DNA from: Peteryoungia algae
Lineage (GTDB): Bacteria > Pseudomonadota > Alphaproteobacteria > Rhizobiales > Rhizobiaceae
Assembly: GCF_030369675.1 (NCBI RefSeq)
Contig: NZ_CP128477.1
Span: 186,001-250,000, forward strand
Length of the DNA stretch: 64,000 nt
Direction of reading: 5' to 3'
The notes below the pieces were generated by a model. The model saw only the letters and a program-made list of their open reading frames with translations, made no database searches and was not told the origin of the DNA. Position 1 is the stretch's first letter. The number at the start of each line of letters is the position of its first letter. Position numbers and translations under genes: made by a program. Shown here in pieces: positions 16,827-25,057 of the stretch.

Positions 16827-18169
16827 GCGAGATGGAAGACGCGATGATTGCAGGCGAAGGCATGATGGGAGCGGCGGGCAAAGATGCCGTCGCCGCGGGC
16901 GGGGCAGGCGGCAGGCGCGGCAAAGGCGGGCCGGCCAGGCTGGCACCGGAGGTGAAGGCGGCACCCGATACGGTGACATCGGCCTTTGCCGAATTCATGA
17001 CGGCCTTCGAGGCCTTCAAGGAGGCCAATGACGAGCGGCTTGGCGAGATCGAGGAGAAGCTGACAAGCGACGTCGTCACCCGCGACAAGGTGGAACGGAT
17101 CAACAAGGCGATCGACGATCAGAGCCGGCTCATCGACGAACTGGTGCTGAAGAAGCGCCGCCCGCCGCTCGCCCGCCCCGGCCGGGACGAGGCCGGGCTT
17201 TCCGAACACAAGGCAGCGTTTGAGGCCTATGTGCGCCGCGGCGATGATGCAGCATTGCGCGATCTCGACCAGAAAGCCCTGTCGGCGGGCGTTGCCGGCG
17301 ATGGCGGCTATCTGGTGCCGCCGCAGGTGGATGAGGAGATTGGCCGCAGGCTGCGCGTCATCTCGCCGATCAGGGCGCTGGCGACGGTGCGCCAGGTTTC
17401 GGGCTCGGTCTTGAAGAAGCCCTTTGCGGCGACGGGCTTTGCCTCCGGCTGGGTGGCGGAGACGGCGGCGCGCCCGCAGACTGGCACACCGGAACTGGCC
17501 GAACTCGCCTTCCCGACCATGGAGCTCTATGCCATGCCGGCAGCGACACAGGCGCTGCTCGATGATGCGGCCGTCGACATCGAGGCCTGGATCGCAGCCG
17601 AAGTCGACATCGCCTTTGCCGAACAGGAAGGCCAGGCCTTCGTCTCGGGCGACGGGGTGCTGAAGCCGAAGGGTTTCCTCGCCTATGACAAGGTCGACGA
17701 TGGTGCCTGGGAATGGGGCAAGATCGGCACCATCCCGACCGGTGCGGCCGGGGCTTTCGCCGCAAGCGGCGCCTCCGACGTGCTGATCAACACGGTCTAT
17801 GCGCTGAGGGCAGGACACCGCCAGAACGGCACCTTCGTGATGAGCCGGCGCAGCCAGGGCGCGGTGCGCAAGCTGAAGGACGCAGACGGCAACTATCTCT
17901 GGGCGCCGCCGGCACGGGCCGGGGATCCCGCCTCGCTGATGGGCTTTCCGGTCGCCGAATCCGAGGACATGCCGGAGATCGCGGCCAATGCGACGGCCAT
18001 CGCCTTTGGTGACTTCCGCGCCGGCTATCTGGTGGTCGACCGGGTGGGCGTGCGGGTGCTGCGCGATCCCTATTCGGCCAAGCCTTACGTGCTGTTCTAC
18101 ACGACCAAACGCGTCGGCGGCGGCATTCAGGACTTCGAGGCGATCAAGCTGGTGAAGTTTTCGGCGTAA
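16823..18169 (+). CDS. GTA major capsid protein (HK97 fold, gp5-like)
   Basis: A 448-residue shell protein. The first 110-140 residues are charged and helical and form the scaffolding-like delta domain removed by the protease. The mature part begins near the segment KALSAGVAGDGGYLVPPQV. RQNGTFVMSRRSQGAVRKLKD and the closing ILFYTTK-like segment VLFYTTKRVGGGIQDFEAIK are typical of the family. The start overlaps the protease stop; ATG 16832 is an alternative. A palindrome and a longer mosaic repeat follow the gene. Confidence 0.94.
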   Translation: MSEMEDAMIAGEGMMGAAGKDAVAAGGAGGRRGKGGPARLAPEVKAAPDTVTSAFAEFMTAFEAFKEANDERLGEIEEKLTSDVVTRDKVERINKAIDDQSRLIDELVLKKRRPPLARPGRDEAGLSEHKAAFEAYVRRGDDAALRDLDQKALSAGVAGDGGYLVPPQVDEEIGRRLRVISPIRALATVRQVSGSVLKKPFAATGFASGWVAETAARPQTGTPELAELAFPTMELYAMPAATQALLDDAAVDIEAWIAAEVDIAFAEQEGQAFVSGDGVLKPKGFLAYDKVDDGAWEWGKIGTIPTGAAGAFAASGASDVLINTVYALRAGHRQNGTFVMSRRSQGAVRKLKDADGNYLWAPPARAGDPASLMGFPVAESEDMPEIAANATAIAFGDFRAGYLVVDRVGVRVLRDPYSAKPYVLFYTTKRVGGGIQDFEAIKLVKFSA

Positions 18170-18178
18170 GGGTTTTAC

Positions 18179-18197
18179 CCTCCCCTTGAGGGGGAGG
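18179..18197. repeat. GC-rich palindrome after the capsid gene
   Basis: CCTCCCC (18179-18185) and GGGGGAGG (18190-18197) around TTGA, the same family as the palindrome inside copA. It directly follows the capsid stop codon and could also terminate or stabilise the capsid message. Confidence 0.6.
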
Positions 18198-18240
18198 TGG
18201 GGGCTGCGGCGACGACCAACTTGCACAGTTGAAGCTTGCC

Positions 18241-18358
18241 CCTCATCCGCCTGCCGGCACCTTCTCCCCGCTGGCGGGGAGAAGAGCGTGTTCGGCTGGC
18301 GGCGGTGCCTCCTTCTCCCCGTTAACGGGGAGACGGTGCCCGAAGGGCGGATGAGGGG
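18241..18358. repeat. RIME-like rhizobial intergenic mosaic element
   Basis: A 118-base element with perfect 13-base terminal inverted repeats (CCCCTCATCCGCC at 18241-18253 and its complement ending at 18358). Inside are two smaller hairpins, CTTCTCCCCG / CGGGGAGAAG and CTTCTCCCCG / CGGGGAG. This layout matches the rhizobium-specific intergenic mosaic elements known from Rhizobium and Agrobacterium. It lies between the capsid and adaptor genes. Confidence 0.75.
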
Positions 18359-18407
18359 CCTGTGTTCTCTGCAGGCATCCACCTTTCCCAGTTTCAAAGG
18401 ACATCTC

Positions 18408-18977
18408 ATGACCATCATCGAACTTACTCCACCCGCGCTGGAGCCGCTGACGCTTGCCGAGATCAGGGCGCATCTCAGGCTCGAAGGCGAGGAGGAGGAC
18501 GCGTTGCTCCTGGCGCTTGCCACCGTGGCGCGCGAGCATCTGGAGCGGGAAACCGGGCTGGTGCTGGCGGCGCGCGAGTTCCGGCTTTGCCTCGACGACT
18601 GGCCGGAAGACGGGATCGTGACGATCCCGCGCGGGCCTGTGCAGGCGGTGACGTCGGTGACGGTCTATGACGGCGACGGTGTGCCGCAGGCTGTCGATCT
18701 CGACGGGCATCTGCTTGACGGGCAGGCGCGACCGGCAAGGCTTTGGCTGAGGCACCTTCCGCAGCCGGACCGGGCCATGAACGGGATCGAGGTGGAGTTT
18801 TCGGCCGGCTTCGGCGAGAGCGGCGCGGACGTGCCGGAGACGCTGAAGCGGGCCATGCTCTTGCATGTGGCGGCGATGTTTGCAGCCCGGGGCGTCGTGG
18901 CGCCGGACGCCCAGCCGGCGGTGGTGCCGCCGGGTTATGACCGGTTGATTGCGCCCTTCTGCCGGCGGGGGCTCTGA
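18408..18977 (+). CDS. GTA head-tail adaptor (gp6-like connector)
   Basis: A 189-residue connector protein that sits under the portal. It begins MTIIELTPPALEPLTLAEIR and continues with HLRLEGEEEDALL, the usual start of gp6-like head-tail connectors, with TGLVLAAREFRL and PRGPVQAVTSVTVYD in the middle. AAAGGA is placed at 18396-18401. A longer frame exists upstream but would run through the mosaic repeat, so 18408 is preferred. Confidence 0.88.
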   Translation: MTIIELTPPALEPLTLAEIRAHLRLEGEEEDALLLALATVAREHLERETGLVLAAREFRLCLDDWPEDGIVTIPRGPVQAVTSVTVYDGDGVPQAVDLDGHLLDGQARPARLWLRHLPQPDRAMNGIEVEFSAGFGESGADVPETLKRAMLLHVAAMFAARGVVAPDAQPAVVPPGYDRLIAPFCRRGL

Positions 18978-18979
18978 TC

Positions 18980-19315
18980 ATGGCGATGATGGATATCGAT
19001 GCCGGGCGACTGACGGCGCGGCTGGTGCTGGAACGGCCTGAAGTGGTCGAGGACGGTCAGGGAGGGGCGGTGACGGCTTTCGCCGAACTCGCCCGTGTCT
19101 GGGCGCTGATCGAGCCGCGCGGCTTTGCCGAGGAGGAGAAGGGGCCAGGGCTTGCCGCGACCGTGACGCATCATGTGACCGTGAGGGCGCGCGGGGATCT
19201 CAACCCGGGGCAACGGTTCCGCAAGGGCGCGCGGGTCTTCGAGATCCTGGCGGTGCGTGATCCGGACGAGACCGGGCGATACCAGCGGGCGCTTTGCCGC
19301 GAGGTGACGGGATGA
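18980..19315 (+). CDS. Phage head closure / stopper protein (gp7 role)
   Basis: A 111-residue protein of the SPP1 gp16-like head closure family. RLVLERPEVVEDGQGG and the closing RKGARVFEILAVRDPDETGRY are family signatures. In the RcGTA particle the equivalent protein is the stopper that retains DNA in the head. It starts two bases after the adaptor stop and its own stop overlaps the next start (ATGA). Confidence 0.85.
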   Translation: MAMMDIDAGRLTARLVLERPEVVEDGQGGAVTAFAELARVWALIEPRGFAEEEKGPGLAATVTHHVTVRARGDLNPGQRFRKGARVFEILAVRDPDETGRYQRALCREVTG

Positions 19316-19503
19316 GCGGAGCGCGCAAGGAAACGGCACTGGAGGCGACGGGTGCGCGGCTTGCCGAAATGCTGCGCCGGGCGCTGGCGGATCGGCTGGC
19401 GCGGCGGATGGATGGGCTGTCATTGGGCGTGGCCGAACGGGTGAATGGGGCTCGGCAGGTTGATGAGCCAGGGTCGACCGGGGAAGAGGGAGCGCGCAGA
19501 TGA
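19312..19503 (+). CDS. Small 63-aa GTA cluster protein of unknown role
   Basis: A short, basic, helical protein beginning MSGARKETALEATGARLAEM with the segment LRRALADRLARRMDGL. Both ends overlap neighbours by ATGA: it begins in the stopper stop codon and its stop lies in the tail terminator start. This strict coupling supports it as a real gene. I recognise no family; R. capsulatus appears to have nothing obvious at this position. Confidence 0.6.
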   Translation: MSGARKETALEATGARLAEMLRRALADRLARRMDGLSLGVAERVNGARQVDEPGSTGEEGARR

Positions 19504-19898
19504 CGAATGCGGTCAATGCCTTGCTGGCAGCACTTCAACAGGCGGTGAAGGGCGATGCGGCGCTGATGACGGCGCTCGGACCCCAGGGCTTGTCCGACCG
19601 CACGGTCCGGCCGCAGCGCTTTCCGGCGCTAGCGGTCGCCACGGTCGAGGCGCGGGATTTTTCGACCGGCGAGGCGGAGGGGGAGGAGATCCTGCTGACG
19701 CTCGAGGCCTGGAGCGCCGTCTCGCGCCGCGAGGCCGAAGGCCTGGTGATGGCGGTCCGGCGGGTGACGGACGGATTGCCGGAGGGACTAGAGGACTTCC
19801 GGCTGGTGAACCTCCGGCATCGGCGCACGGTGAGCCGGCGCGAGGTGAAGGCGGGCCTCTTCGTCGCGGAGGCGAGTTTTCGGGCGGTGCTGGAGTGA
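19500..19898 (+). CDS. GTA tail terminator protein (DUF3168, gp8-like)
   Basis: A 132-residue protein of the DUF3168 family, with VNALLAALQQAVKGDAALM at the start and ILLTLEAWSAVSRREAEGL in the centre. In RcGTA the corresponding protein caps the tail tube where it meets the head. The start overlaps the preceding stop codon. The next sense gene of the cluster is the tail tube gene at 21459, and an antisense transporter gene lies between them. Confidence 0.85.
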   Translation: MTNAVNALLAALQQAVKGDAALMTALGPQGLSDRTVRPQRFPALAVATVEARDFSTGEAEGEEILLTLEAWSAVSRREAEGLVMAVRRVTDGLPEGLEDFRLVNLRHRRTVSRREVKAGLFVAEASFRAVLE

Positions 19899-19942
19899 GG
19901 TGGCAGGGCCGCCCAGGGTCCTTGGAGGCCAGGCCCCGCACC

Positions 19943-21160
19943 TCATGATGAGGGGCTGATCGCCGCCGGGCCCTTGCGTGCTCGTCTTGCAATCACCGCC
20001 AATGCCAGGATTGCGGCAAAACCCGTTGCGGCAAAGAGGGTGGCCAGCAGAAGGCCGGTATCGATGCCGGCGCGGTCGATGACGGCTGTCATCAGAACGG
20101 GGGCGGTGGCATTGGCCAGATTTTGCGGCAGGGACAGACGCGCCGACTGACGGGCAAAACGGCTTGCGGAGAAGAAGGCGAGCGGCAGGGTGGCGCGGGC
20201 GAGGGTCGCGACGCCCGAGCCGAAGCCGTAAAGCGCGGTGAACAGGAGAAGGCTGGACGGTGTGCCCGGGGAGAAGATCAGGAGCACGGTCGAAGCCGTG
20301 AGCATGGCGGTGCCGGCAAGGCCGGTGGTGATCGGCGAGGAGTGTTTGCCGAGCACGAGATCGAAGGCGCGGGCGGCAATGCCGAAGACGGCGCGCAGCG
20401 AGCCGAGTTGCAGCGCCAGCGCCGGGGTTGCGCCCGACAGCTCCAGAATGTGCAGGAGCTGCGGCGACAGGCCGAAGGTCATCAGGCTGGCAAGCGACGT
20501 CGAGAGTGCGATCAGGAGAAAGGTGACGGTGGCCATGCGGCGGCTCAGGTTCAGCGGTTCCATCGCGTCGGTGGCGCGGTCCTGTTCCGAGCGGGCAATC
20601 GCGATCCGGCCGATGCCGAGATGCACGGGCAGCGCGATGACGAGTTGCGCGCCGGCTGCAGCGAGAAGCGCGCCGCGCCAGCCGAAGGCCTCGCCGGCGA
20701 GTGTCAGGAGTGGCCAGCAGACGGCCGAAGAGAGGCCGGTAAAGATCATGAGGATGCCGATGGCGCGGCGCGCCTCGCGCCCTTCGCGTTCGACGACGGC
20801 GGCAAAGGCCGGCACGGTCAGCGCAAAGGAGCCGCCGGCGCCGAGGATCAGCCAGGCGATTGCATAGGTGAGAAGGCCGGTGGAGAGGGCAAGAAAGACG
20901 AGGCCTGATGCCATGAGGATGGAGCCCATGGCGAGCACGCGGGATGCTCCGTGGCGGGCGATCATCCGGCCGGTCCAGGGACCGAGAAAGGCCATGGTCA
21001 GCATCATCACGGTGAGGCCGGCAAAGGCCATTTCGTTGGCGAGCCCGAGATCGGCGGCCATGGCGCGGCCAAAGACGGCCGGCATTTCATATGTCGTGCC
21101 CCAGCCGAGGATCTGCGAAACCGCGAGCGCTGCGACGAGGGTGGTGCGGGGGACGTTCAT
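19943..21160 (-). CDS. MFS transporter, antisense within the GTA cluster
   Basis: A 405-residue major facilitator with about twelve hydrophobic segments. It begins MNVPRTTLVAALAVSQILGW followed by GTTYEMPAVFG, a start often seen in MFS proteins next to MarR or LysR regulators; the cargo is unknown. Loop 2-3 carries GPWTGRMIARHGASRVLAMG, the A-motif. An upstream open frame to 21664 lies opposite the tail tube gene and is rejected. The ribosome binding site is weak. The gene separates the tail terminator from the tail tube, on the opposite strand. Confidence 0.87.
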   Translation of the reverse strand: MNVPRTTLVAALAVSQILGWGTTYEMPAVFGRAMAADLGLANEMAFAGLTVMMLTMAFLGPWTGRMIARHGASRVLAMGSILMASGLVFLALSTGLLTYAIAWLILGAGGSFALTVPAFAAVVEREGREARRAIGILMIFTGLSSAVCWPLLTLAGEAFGWRGALLAAAGAQLVIALPVHLGIGRIAIARSEQDRATDAMEPLNLSRRMATVTFLLIALSTSLASLMTFGLSPQLLHILELSGATPALALQLGSLRAVFGIAARAFDLVLGKHSSPITTGLAGTAMLTASTVLLIFSPGTPSSLLLFTALYGFGSGVATLARATLPLAFFSASRFARQSARLSLPQNLANATAPVLMTAVIDRAGIDTGLLLATLFAATGFAAILALAVIARRARKGPAAISPSS

Positions 21161-21458
21161 GACGAGACTCAAGGAGAGGTGGCATGTCGGCGGGCTGTTT
21201 CTTCTAGGCCGGTTGTGGGGCGGGCGATAGGGCGAAATCGTCGGGCGGGCTGTGTTGGGGCAGGCCGCGTATTGTCGCCCTTCATGCCGAGGCGCCTGAT
21301 CAAGGCGAGGACCTCCAAGCATCCGTCTGATCGGAGACCAGGGCCCTTCGAGGCCCGCCGAAGCCTTCGATTTTCCGCGCTCCCGCAAGCGGGGACATGG
21401 GCCGCCCCACGGGCCTCGCCCCGACAAGCAATCACACACATCATCAAGGAGAAACGCC

Positions 21459-21866
21459 ATGGGCGCGCAGAAGGGCAAGGATCTGTTGCTGAAGGTCGAG
21501 GATGGGGCGGGGTTTGCGACAGTCGCGGGCCTGAGGGCCAGGCGGCTGGCATTCAATGCGCAATCGGTCGATGTGACCGATAGCGAGAGCGCCGGGCGCT
21601 GGCGGGAGCTGCTGGAAGGCGCCGGTGTCAGGCGGGCCGGCTTGACCGGTTCCGGCCTGTTCAAGGACGCGGCTTCGGACGCGCTCGTGAGGGCGGCCTT
21701 CTTTGCCGGATCGATCCTGACCTTTCAGGTGGTGATCCCTGATTTCGGCACGGTGACGGCGCCCTTCCAGGTGACGGCGCTTGATTATGCCGGAAATCAC
21801 GACGGCGAGGTGACCTTCGAGATCGCCCTGGAATCGGCCGGCGCCGTTTCCTTCGCGGCGCTGTGA
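21459..21866 (+). CDS. GTA major tail tube protein (gp9-like)
   Basis: A 135-residue phage major tail protein of the TP901-1 type. MGAQKGKDLLLKVEDGAGFA, VDVTDSESAGRWRELLEGAG and the final DYAGNHDGEVTFEIALESAG are family segments. It forms stacked hexamer rings of the tail tube. AAGGAGA precedes the start at good distance. The 290 bases upstream contain GC-rich repeat-like sequence (for example CCCTTCGAGGCC) but no gene on this strand. Confidence 0.92.
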   Translation: MGAQKGKDLLLKVEDGAGFATVAGLRARRLAFNAQSVDVTDSESAGRWRELLEGAGVRRAGLTGSGLFKDAASDALVRAAFFAGSILTFQVVIPDFGTVTAPFQVTALDYAGNHDGEVTFEIALESAGAVSFAAL

Positions 21867-21873
21867 GGCAGTG

Positions 21874-22287
21874 ATGCGGGGCTATGGAGCGGACGATCTG
21901 TGCGAGCCGGTGACGGTGAACCGCGCCAACCGCCATCGCGGCGAGGTGGAGGCGACAATCGACGGCGAGCGGCGCATCTTGTGTTTGACACTGGGTGCGC
22001 TTGCCGAACTGGAGACGGCCTTCGGGGCAGACAGCCTGGCCGATCTCGCGGCGCGGTTCTCGAGCGGCAGGCTGAGGAGTGCCGATCTCACGCGGATTCT
22101 CGCTTGCGGATTGCGCGGCGGAGGCAACCGGCTGTCGGATGCCGATGTGGCCGAGATGGCGGTCGACGGTGGGGTCGCGGGTGCGGCCAGCGTGGTCGGC
22201 GACTTGCTGGCGGTGACCTTTGGCGTGGCGGCGGATGCGGCCGGGCCGGAGCGGCACCGACGCGGCGAGGGCGCCACCTCCCCTTGA
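21874..22287 (+). CDS. GTA gp10-family tail assembly chaperone
   Basis: A 137-residue protein of the GTA-gp10 family. VNRANRHRGEVEATIDGERR and LCLTLGALAELETAFGADSL are its signatures, and ILACGLRGGGNRLSDADVA follows. These proteins are thought to chaperone the tape measure during tail assembly. A GTG at 21871 directly precedes the ATG. Its stop overlaps the TTG that probably starts the next gene, in the -1 frame. Confidence 0.85.
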   Translation: MRGYGADDLCEPVTVNRANRHRGEVEATIDGERRILCLTLGALAELETAFGADSLADLAARFSSGRLRSADLTRILACGLRGGGNRLSDADVAEMAVDGGVAGAASVVGDLLAVTFGVAADAAGPERHRRGEGATSP

Positions 22288-22487
22288 GGGCCGCAGGCGG
22301 GGCGGAGGTGCAGCCGTTTCCCTGGGACGCGGCGATGACGCTCGGCCTCTCCCGTCTGCGGCTTTCTCCGGAGGCATTCTGGCGGCTGAGCCTGCCGGAA
22401 CTTTCGGCCATGGCAGGAGCCTTCGGACAGCCGGCGGGCCTGTCGCGCGGTGACGTGGCGGCCTTGATGCGACGATTTCCGGATTGA
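22284..22487 (+). CDS. Second tail assembly chaperone (gp10.1-like, rcc01693 family)
   Basis: A protein of 67 residues if it starts with TTG at 22284, or 59 residues from GTG at 22308. The conserved part is FPWDAAMTLGLSRLRLSPE followed by AFWRLSLPELSAMAGA, typical of the small chaperone encoded after gp10 in RcGTA-type clusters. No ATG start is available before the conserved region. The TTG overlaps the gp10 stop (TTGA), and the start region lies in an imperfect GC-rich palindrome (22276-22312). Confidence 0.75.
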   Translation: MRAAGGAEVQPFPWDAAMTLGLSRLRLSPEAFWRLSLPELSAMAGAFGQPAGLSRGDVAALMRRFPD

Positions 22488-22630
22488 GGCCGAGAGGAAA
22501 AGACCGGGTGCCCGCCAGCGACGGGTGGCCTCGCCCTTCGAGGCCATCGCGGAGTTGGCGCGCCGCCGGGTCTCCAAGAAAAGACAGGGATGCGGGCGAG
22601 CGCCATGTGCCGTCTTGAAAGGAAAATTCC

Positions 22631-23239
22631 ATGACCGATGACGATATGCTGGCGCTTTCCGTCGATCTCGACGGCTCGCAAGCGCTGGCCGTGCTGGACG
22701 ATCTGGAAAGCCGGTCGGCGAGTTTCGGCCGGGCGCTGACGTCTGCGCTGAAGGGCGCGACATCAGGGGGCAAGGGGTTGGAAGACGTGTTGCGCAGTGT
22801 CGGATCGAGGTTGACCGACATTGCGCTTTCGGCGGGATTGAAGCCGCTGGAGGGCCTGCTTGGTGATGCGGCGGGCAGTCTGATCGGCAGTCTCACTTCG
22901 GGGCTGGGATCGGCGCTCGGCACGGGCCTGACCGCCTATGCAGCGGGTGGCGTGCCCGGGCGGGTGATGCCCTTTGCAGAGGGCGGCGTGGTCGCATCGC
23001 CGACCTATTTTCCGCTGGCCGGCGGAGCCGGGCTGATGGGCGAGGCAGGCGCGGAGGCCATACTGCCGCTGAAACGCGGCGCCGATGGCGCGCTGGGCGT
23101 GGCCGCCGAGGGGGCGGGCGCCGGTACGGTGATCCATTTTCAGGTGACGGCGAGTGATGCGGCGAGTTTTGCCAGGAGCGAGGGGCAAATCACGGCAATG
23201 CTGGCGCGCTCGGTCGGGCGCGGGCGGCGGGGGCTGTGA
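22631..23239 (+). CDS. GTA tape measure protein (gp11-like)
   Basis: A 202-residue protein. The first half is helical, and the second half contains the Gly-rich hydrophobic region (GDAAGSLIGSLTSGLGSALG) and the AAGGVPGRVMPFAEGGVV segment typical of short tape measure proteins. It is far smaller than tape measures of long-tailed phages but close in size to RcGTA gp11, so a similarly short tail is expected. AAAGGA precedes the start. The 140 bases upstream and 190 downstream carry repeat-like GC-rich sequence. Confidence 0.85.
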   Translation: MTDDDMLALSVDLDGSQALAVLDDLESRSASFGRALTSALKGATSGGKGLEDVLRSVGSRLTDIALSAGLKPLEGLLGDAAGSLIGSLTSGLGSALGTGLTAYAAGGVPGRVMPFAEGGVVASPTYFPLAGGAGLMGEAGAEAILPLKRGADGALGVAAEGAGAGTVIHFQVTASDAASFARSEGQITAMLARSVGRGRRGL

Positions 23240-23429
23240 CGGGCGGTCGCGGAAGGCAGCAGGAGTTTGGCGCGCATGCGGCCCTTCGGGTTGTCTCCTC
23301 GCGAGCGTGGGAGAAGGAGAGGTCGGCGGGGCGACGGCCCCGGCGCGCGCATTGGCGCCCTCCTTGCCAGCACCTGAATGACACGGATTCCAAGCATTTT
23401 TCTCATCAATCCATTGAACGGAGACAGGC

Positions 23430-24062
23430 ATGGCCTTTCACGAACAGCGTTTTCCGCTGCGTCTGTCGCTGACAACGAGCGGCGGGCCGGGGCGGCAGAC
23501 GGATATTGTTTCGCTCTCCAACGGACGCGAGGCGCGCAATCGGCGTTGGCGGTTTTCGAGGCGCCGGTATGATGTCGGGACTGCGATCCGGTCGGTCGCG
23601 GATCTCTACGCGGTGCTGGAATTCTTCGAGACGCGGGGCGGGCAATTGCATGGGTTTCGCTTTCGCGATCCGGTGGATTGTTCCTCCGCACGGCCGGGAG
23701 AGGGCGTAACGTCGCTCGATCAGTGGATCGGGACAGGCGACGGAGAAACGGCGACCTTCCAGCTCGTGAAGGCCTATGGCGACGGGGCGGCAATCGAGCG
23801 GCGGCCTGTGGCCAAGCCGGTGGCCGGTTCGGTGCGGATTGCGCTCGACGGGGTGGAGCAGACGGAGGGTTTCACCTGCGATGTGACGAGCGGCATCGTC
23901 GCCTTTGCAGGCGGACATGTGCCGACGGCGGGCACCGAAATCCGGGCGGGCTTCGACTATGACGTGCCTGTTCGTTTCGACACTGACCGGATCGAGATCG
24001 ATCTCGAAGCCTTTCGCGCCGGCCGCATTCCCGCCATTCCGCTGATCGAGGTGATGCCATGA
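23430..24062 (+). CDS. GTA distal tail protein (DUF2460, gp12-like)
   Basis: A 210-residue DUF2460 protein: MAFHEQRFPLRLSLTTSGGP at the start, then SNGREARNRRWRFSRRRYDV, FFETRGGQLHGFRFRDPVD and the C-terminal RFDTDRIEIDLEAFRAGRIP. In RcGTA it forms the distal tail ring connecting tube and baseplate. GGAGA precedes the start and the stop overlaps the next start (ATGA). Confidence 0.92.
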   Translation: MAFHEQRFPLRLSLTTSGGPGRQTDIVSLSNGREARNRRWRFSRRRYDVGTAIRSVADLYAVLEFFETRGGQLHGFRFRDPVDCSSARPGEGVTSLDQWIGTGDGETATFQLVKAYGDGAAIERRPVAKPVAGSVRIALDGVEQTEGFTCDVTSGIVAFAGGHVPTAGTEIRAGFDYDVPVRFDTDRIEIDLEAFRAGRIPAIPLIEVMP

Positions 24063-24955
24063 AACAGCTCCCGGACGCTCTGGCCGCGCATGTGGCGACG
24101 GGCGAGACGACGCTCTGCCGGGCATGGAGTGTGACCTGCCGCGACGGTTTTCAGCTTGGCTTTACCGAGCACGACCAGGTGCTTTCCTTTGACGGCACGG
24201 TGTTCGAACCGGGTACGGGCTTTGCGGCGACGGAGGCGAGTGCGGGACGTGGGTTGGCGGCACCCGGTGCCGAAGTGCGAGGCGGGTTTTCGAGCGATGC
24301 GATCACGGAAGAGGATCTCGCCGCCGGGCGGTATGACGGGGCGCGGGTCGAAGTCTTTCTCGTTAACTGGCAGGCGGCGGAAAACCAGCATGCGCTCCTC
24401 GCGATGCAGGAGATCGGCGAGGTAAGCCGGGCGGGGCCGGGATTTTCGGCGGAGCTCAGAAGCTTTGCCCATCGCCTGCAGCAGCCGGAGGGGCGGATCT
24501 ACAACCGCCGCTGCGATGCCGATCTGGGCGATGGCCGCTGCCGGGTGGATATGGCTGTGGAGAACCGGCAGGTGACGGGGGTCGTGGCGCAGGTGCTGTC
24601 GGCCGATCGGCTGACGGTATCGGGTCTGCCGGCTTTGGCGGAGGGGCATTTCCGGCTGGGGGGCGTGCGCTTCCATGCGGGACTGCTTTCGGGCAGGCGT
24701 CTGGCGATCGAGGAGAGCGAAGCGGTGGCAGGTGGCATGGCGACGCTCCGGCTCTGGCTGCCGCTTGAGGCAAGGCCGTCGCCGGGAGACGCGGTGACGC
24801 TGACAGTGGGCTGCGACAAGAGTTTTTCCACCTGTCGAATGAAATTTGCCAATCAGTTGAATTTTCGTGGGTTTCCGCACATGCCGGGCAGCGATTTCGC
24901 CTATTCCTATGTGAGCGGCGACAGCACCCATGACGGCGGCGTGCTGTATGCATGA
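24059..24955 (+). CDS. GTA baseplate hub protein (DUF2163, gp13-like)
   Basis: A 298-residue DUF2163 protein of the baseplate hub. Signatures are TTLCRAWSVTCRDGFQLGFT, YDGARVEVFLVNWQ and the Cys-containing end FSTCRMKFANQLNFRGFPHM PGSD, split here, where Cys residues at the C-terminal part are thought to hold an iron-sulfur cluster in RcGTA. It is translationally coupled to the preceding gene by overlap. About 100 bases separate it from the peptidase gene. Confidence 0.92.
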   Translation: MKQLPDALAAHVATGETTLCRAWSVTCRDGFQLGFTEHDQVLSFDGTVFEPGTGFAATEASAGRGLAAPGAEVRGGFSSDAITEEDLAAGRYDGARVEVFLVNWQAAENQHALLAMQEIGEVSRAGPGFSAELRSFAHRLQQPEGRIYNRRCDADLGDGRCRVDMAVENRQVTGVVAQVLSADRLTVSGLPALAEGHFRLGGVRFHAGLLSGRRLAIEESEAVAGGMATLRLWLPLEARPSPGDAVTLTVGCDKSFSTCRMKFANQLNFRGFPHMPGSDFAYSYVSGDSTHDGGVLYA

Positions 24956-25057
24956 GGCAGGCCCTTTCTGCCGCCCTGAACTCCCTTGCCCGATCCCTGC
25001 GGCGTCAATTCCAAACCCGTCGCTCCGCAATCGTCACCTCCGCACCGGAGCACGCCC

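Noticed and set aside
16808..18523. 571-codon frame antisense to the capsid gene
   Set aside because: Shadow frame; it crosses intergenic repeats and encodes no recognisable protein.
19943..21664. Extended 573-codon form of the MFS transporter
   Set aside because: The extra N-terminal part lies opposite the tail tube gene and lacks membrane segments; the family start at 21160 is used.
22255..22290. Programmed -1 frameshift between the gp10-like and gp10.1-like genes
   Set aside because: The frames are related by -1, but no X-XXY-YYZ slippery heptamer is present before the stop; a coupled TTG/GTG start explains the layout more simply.
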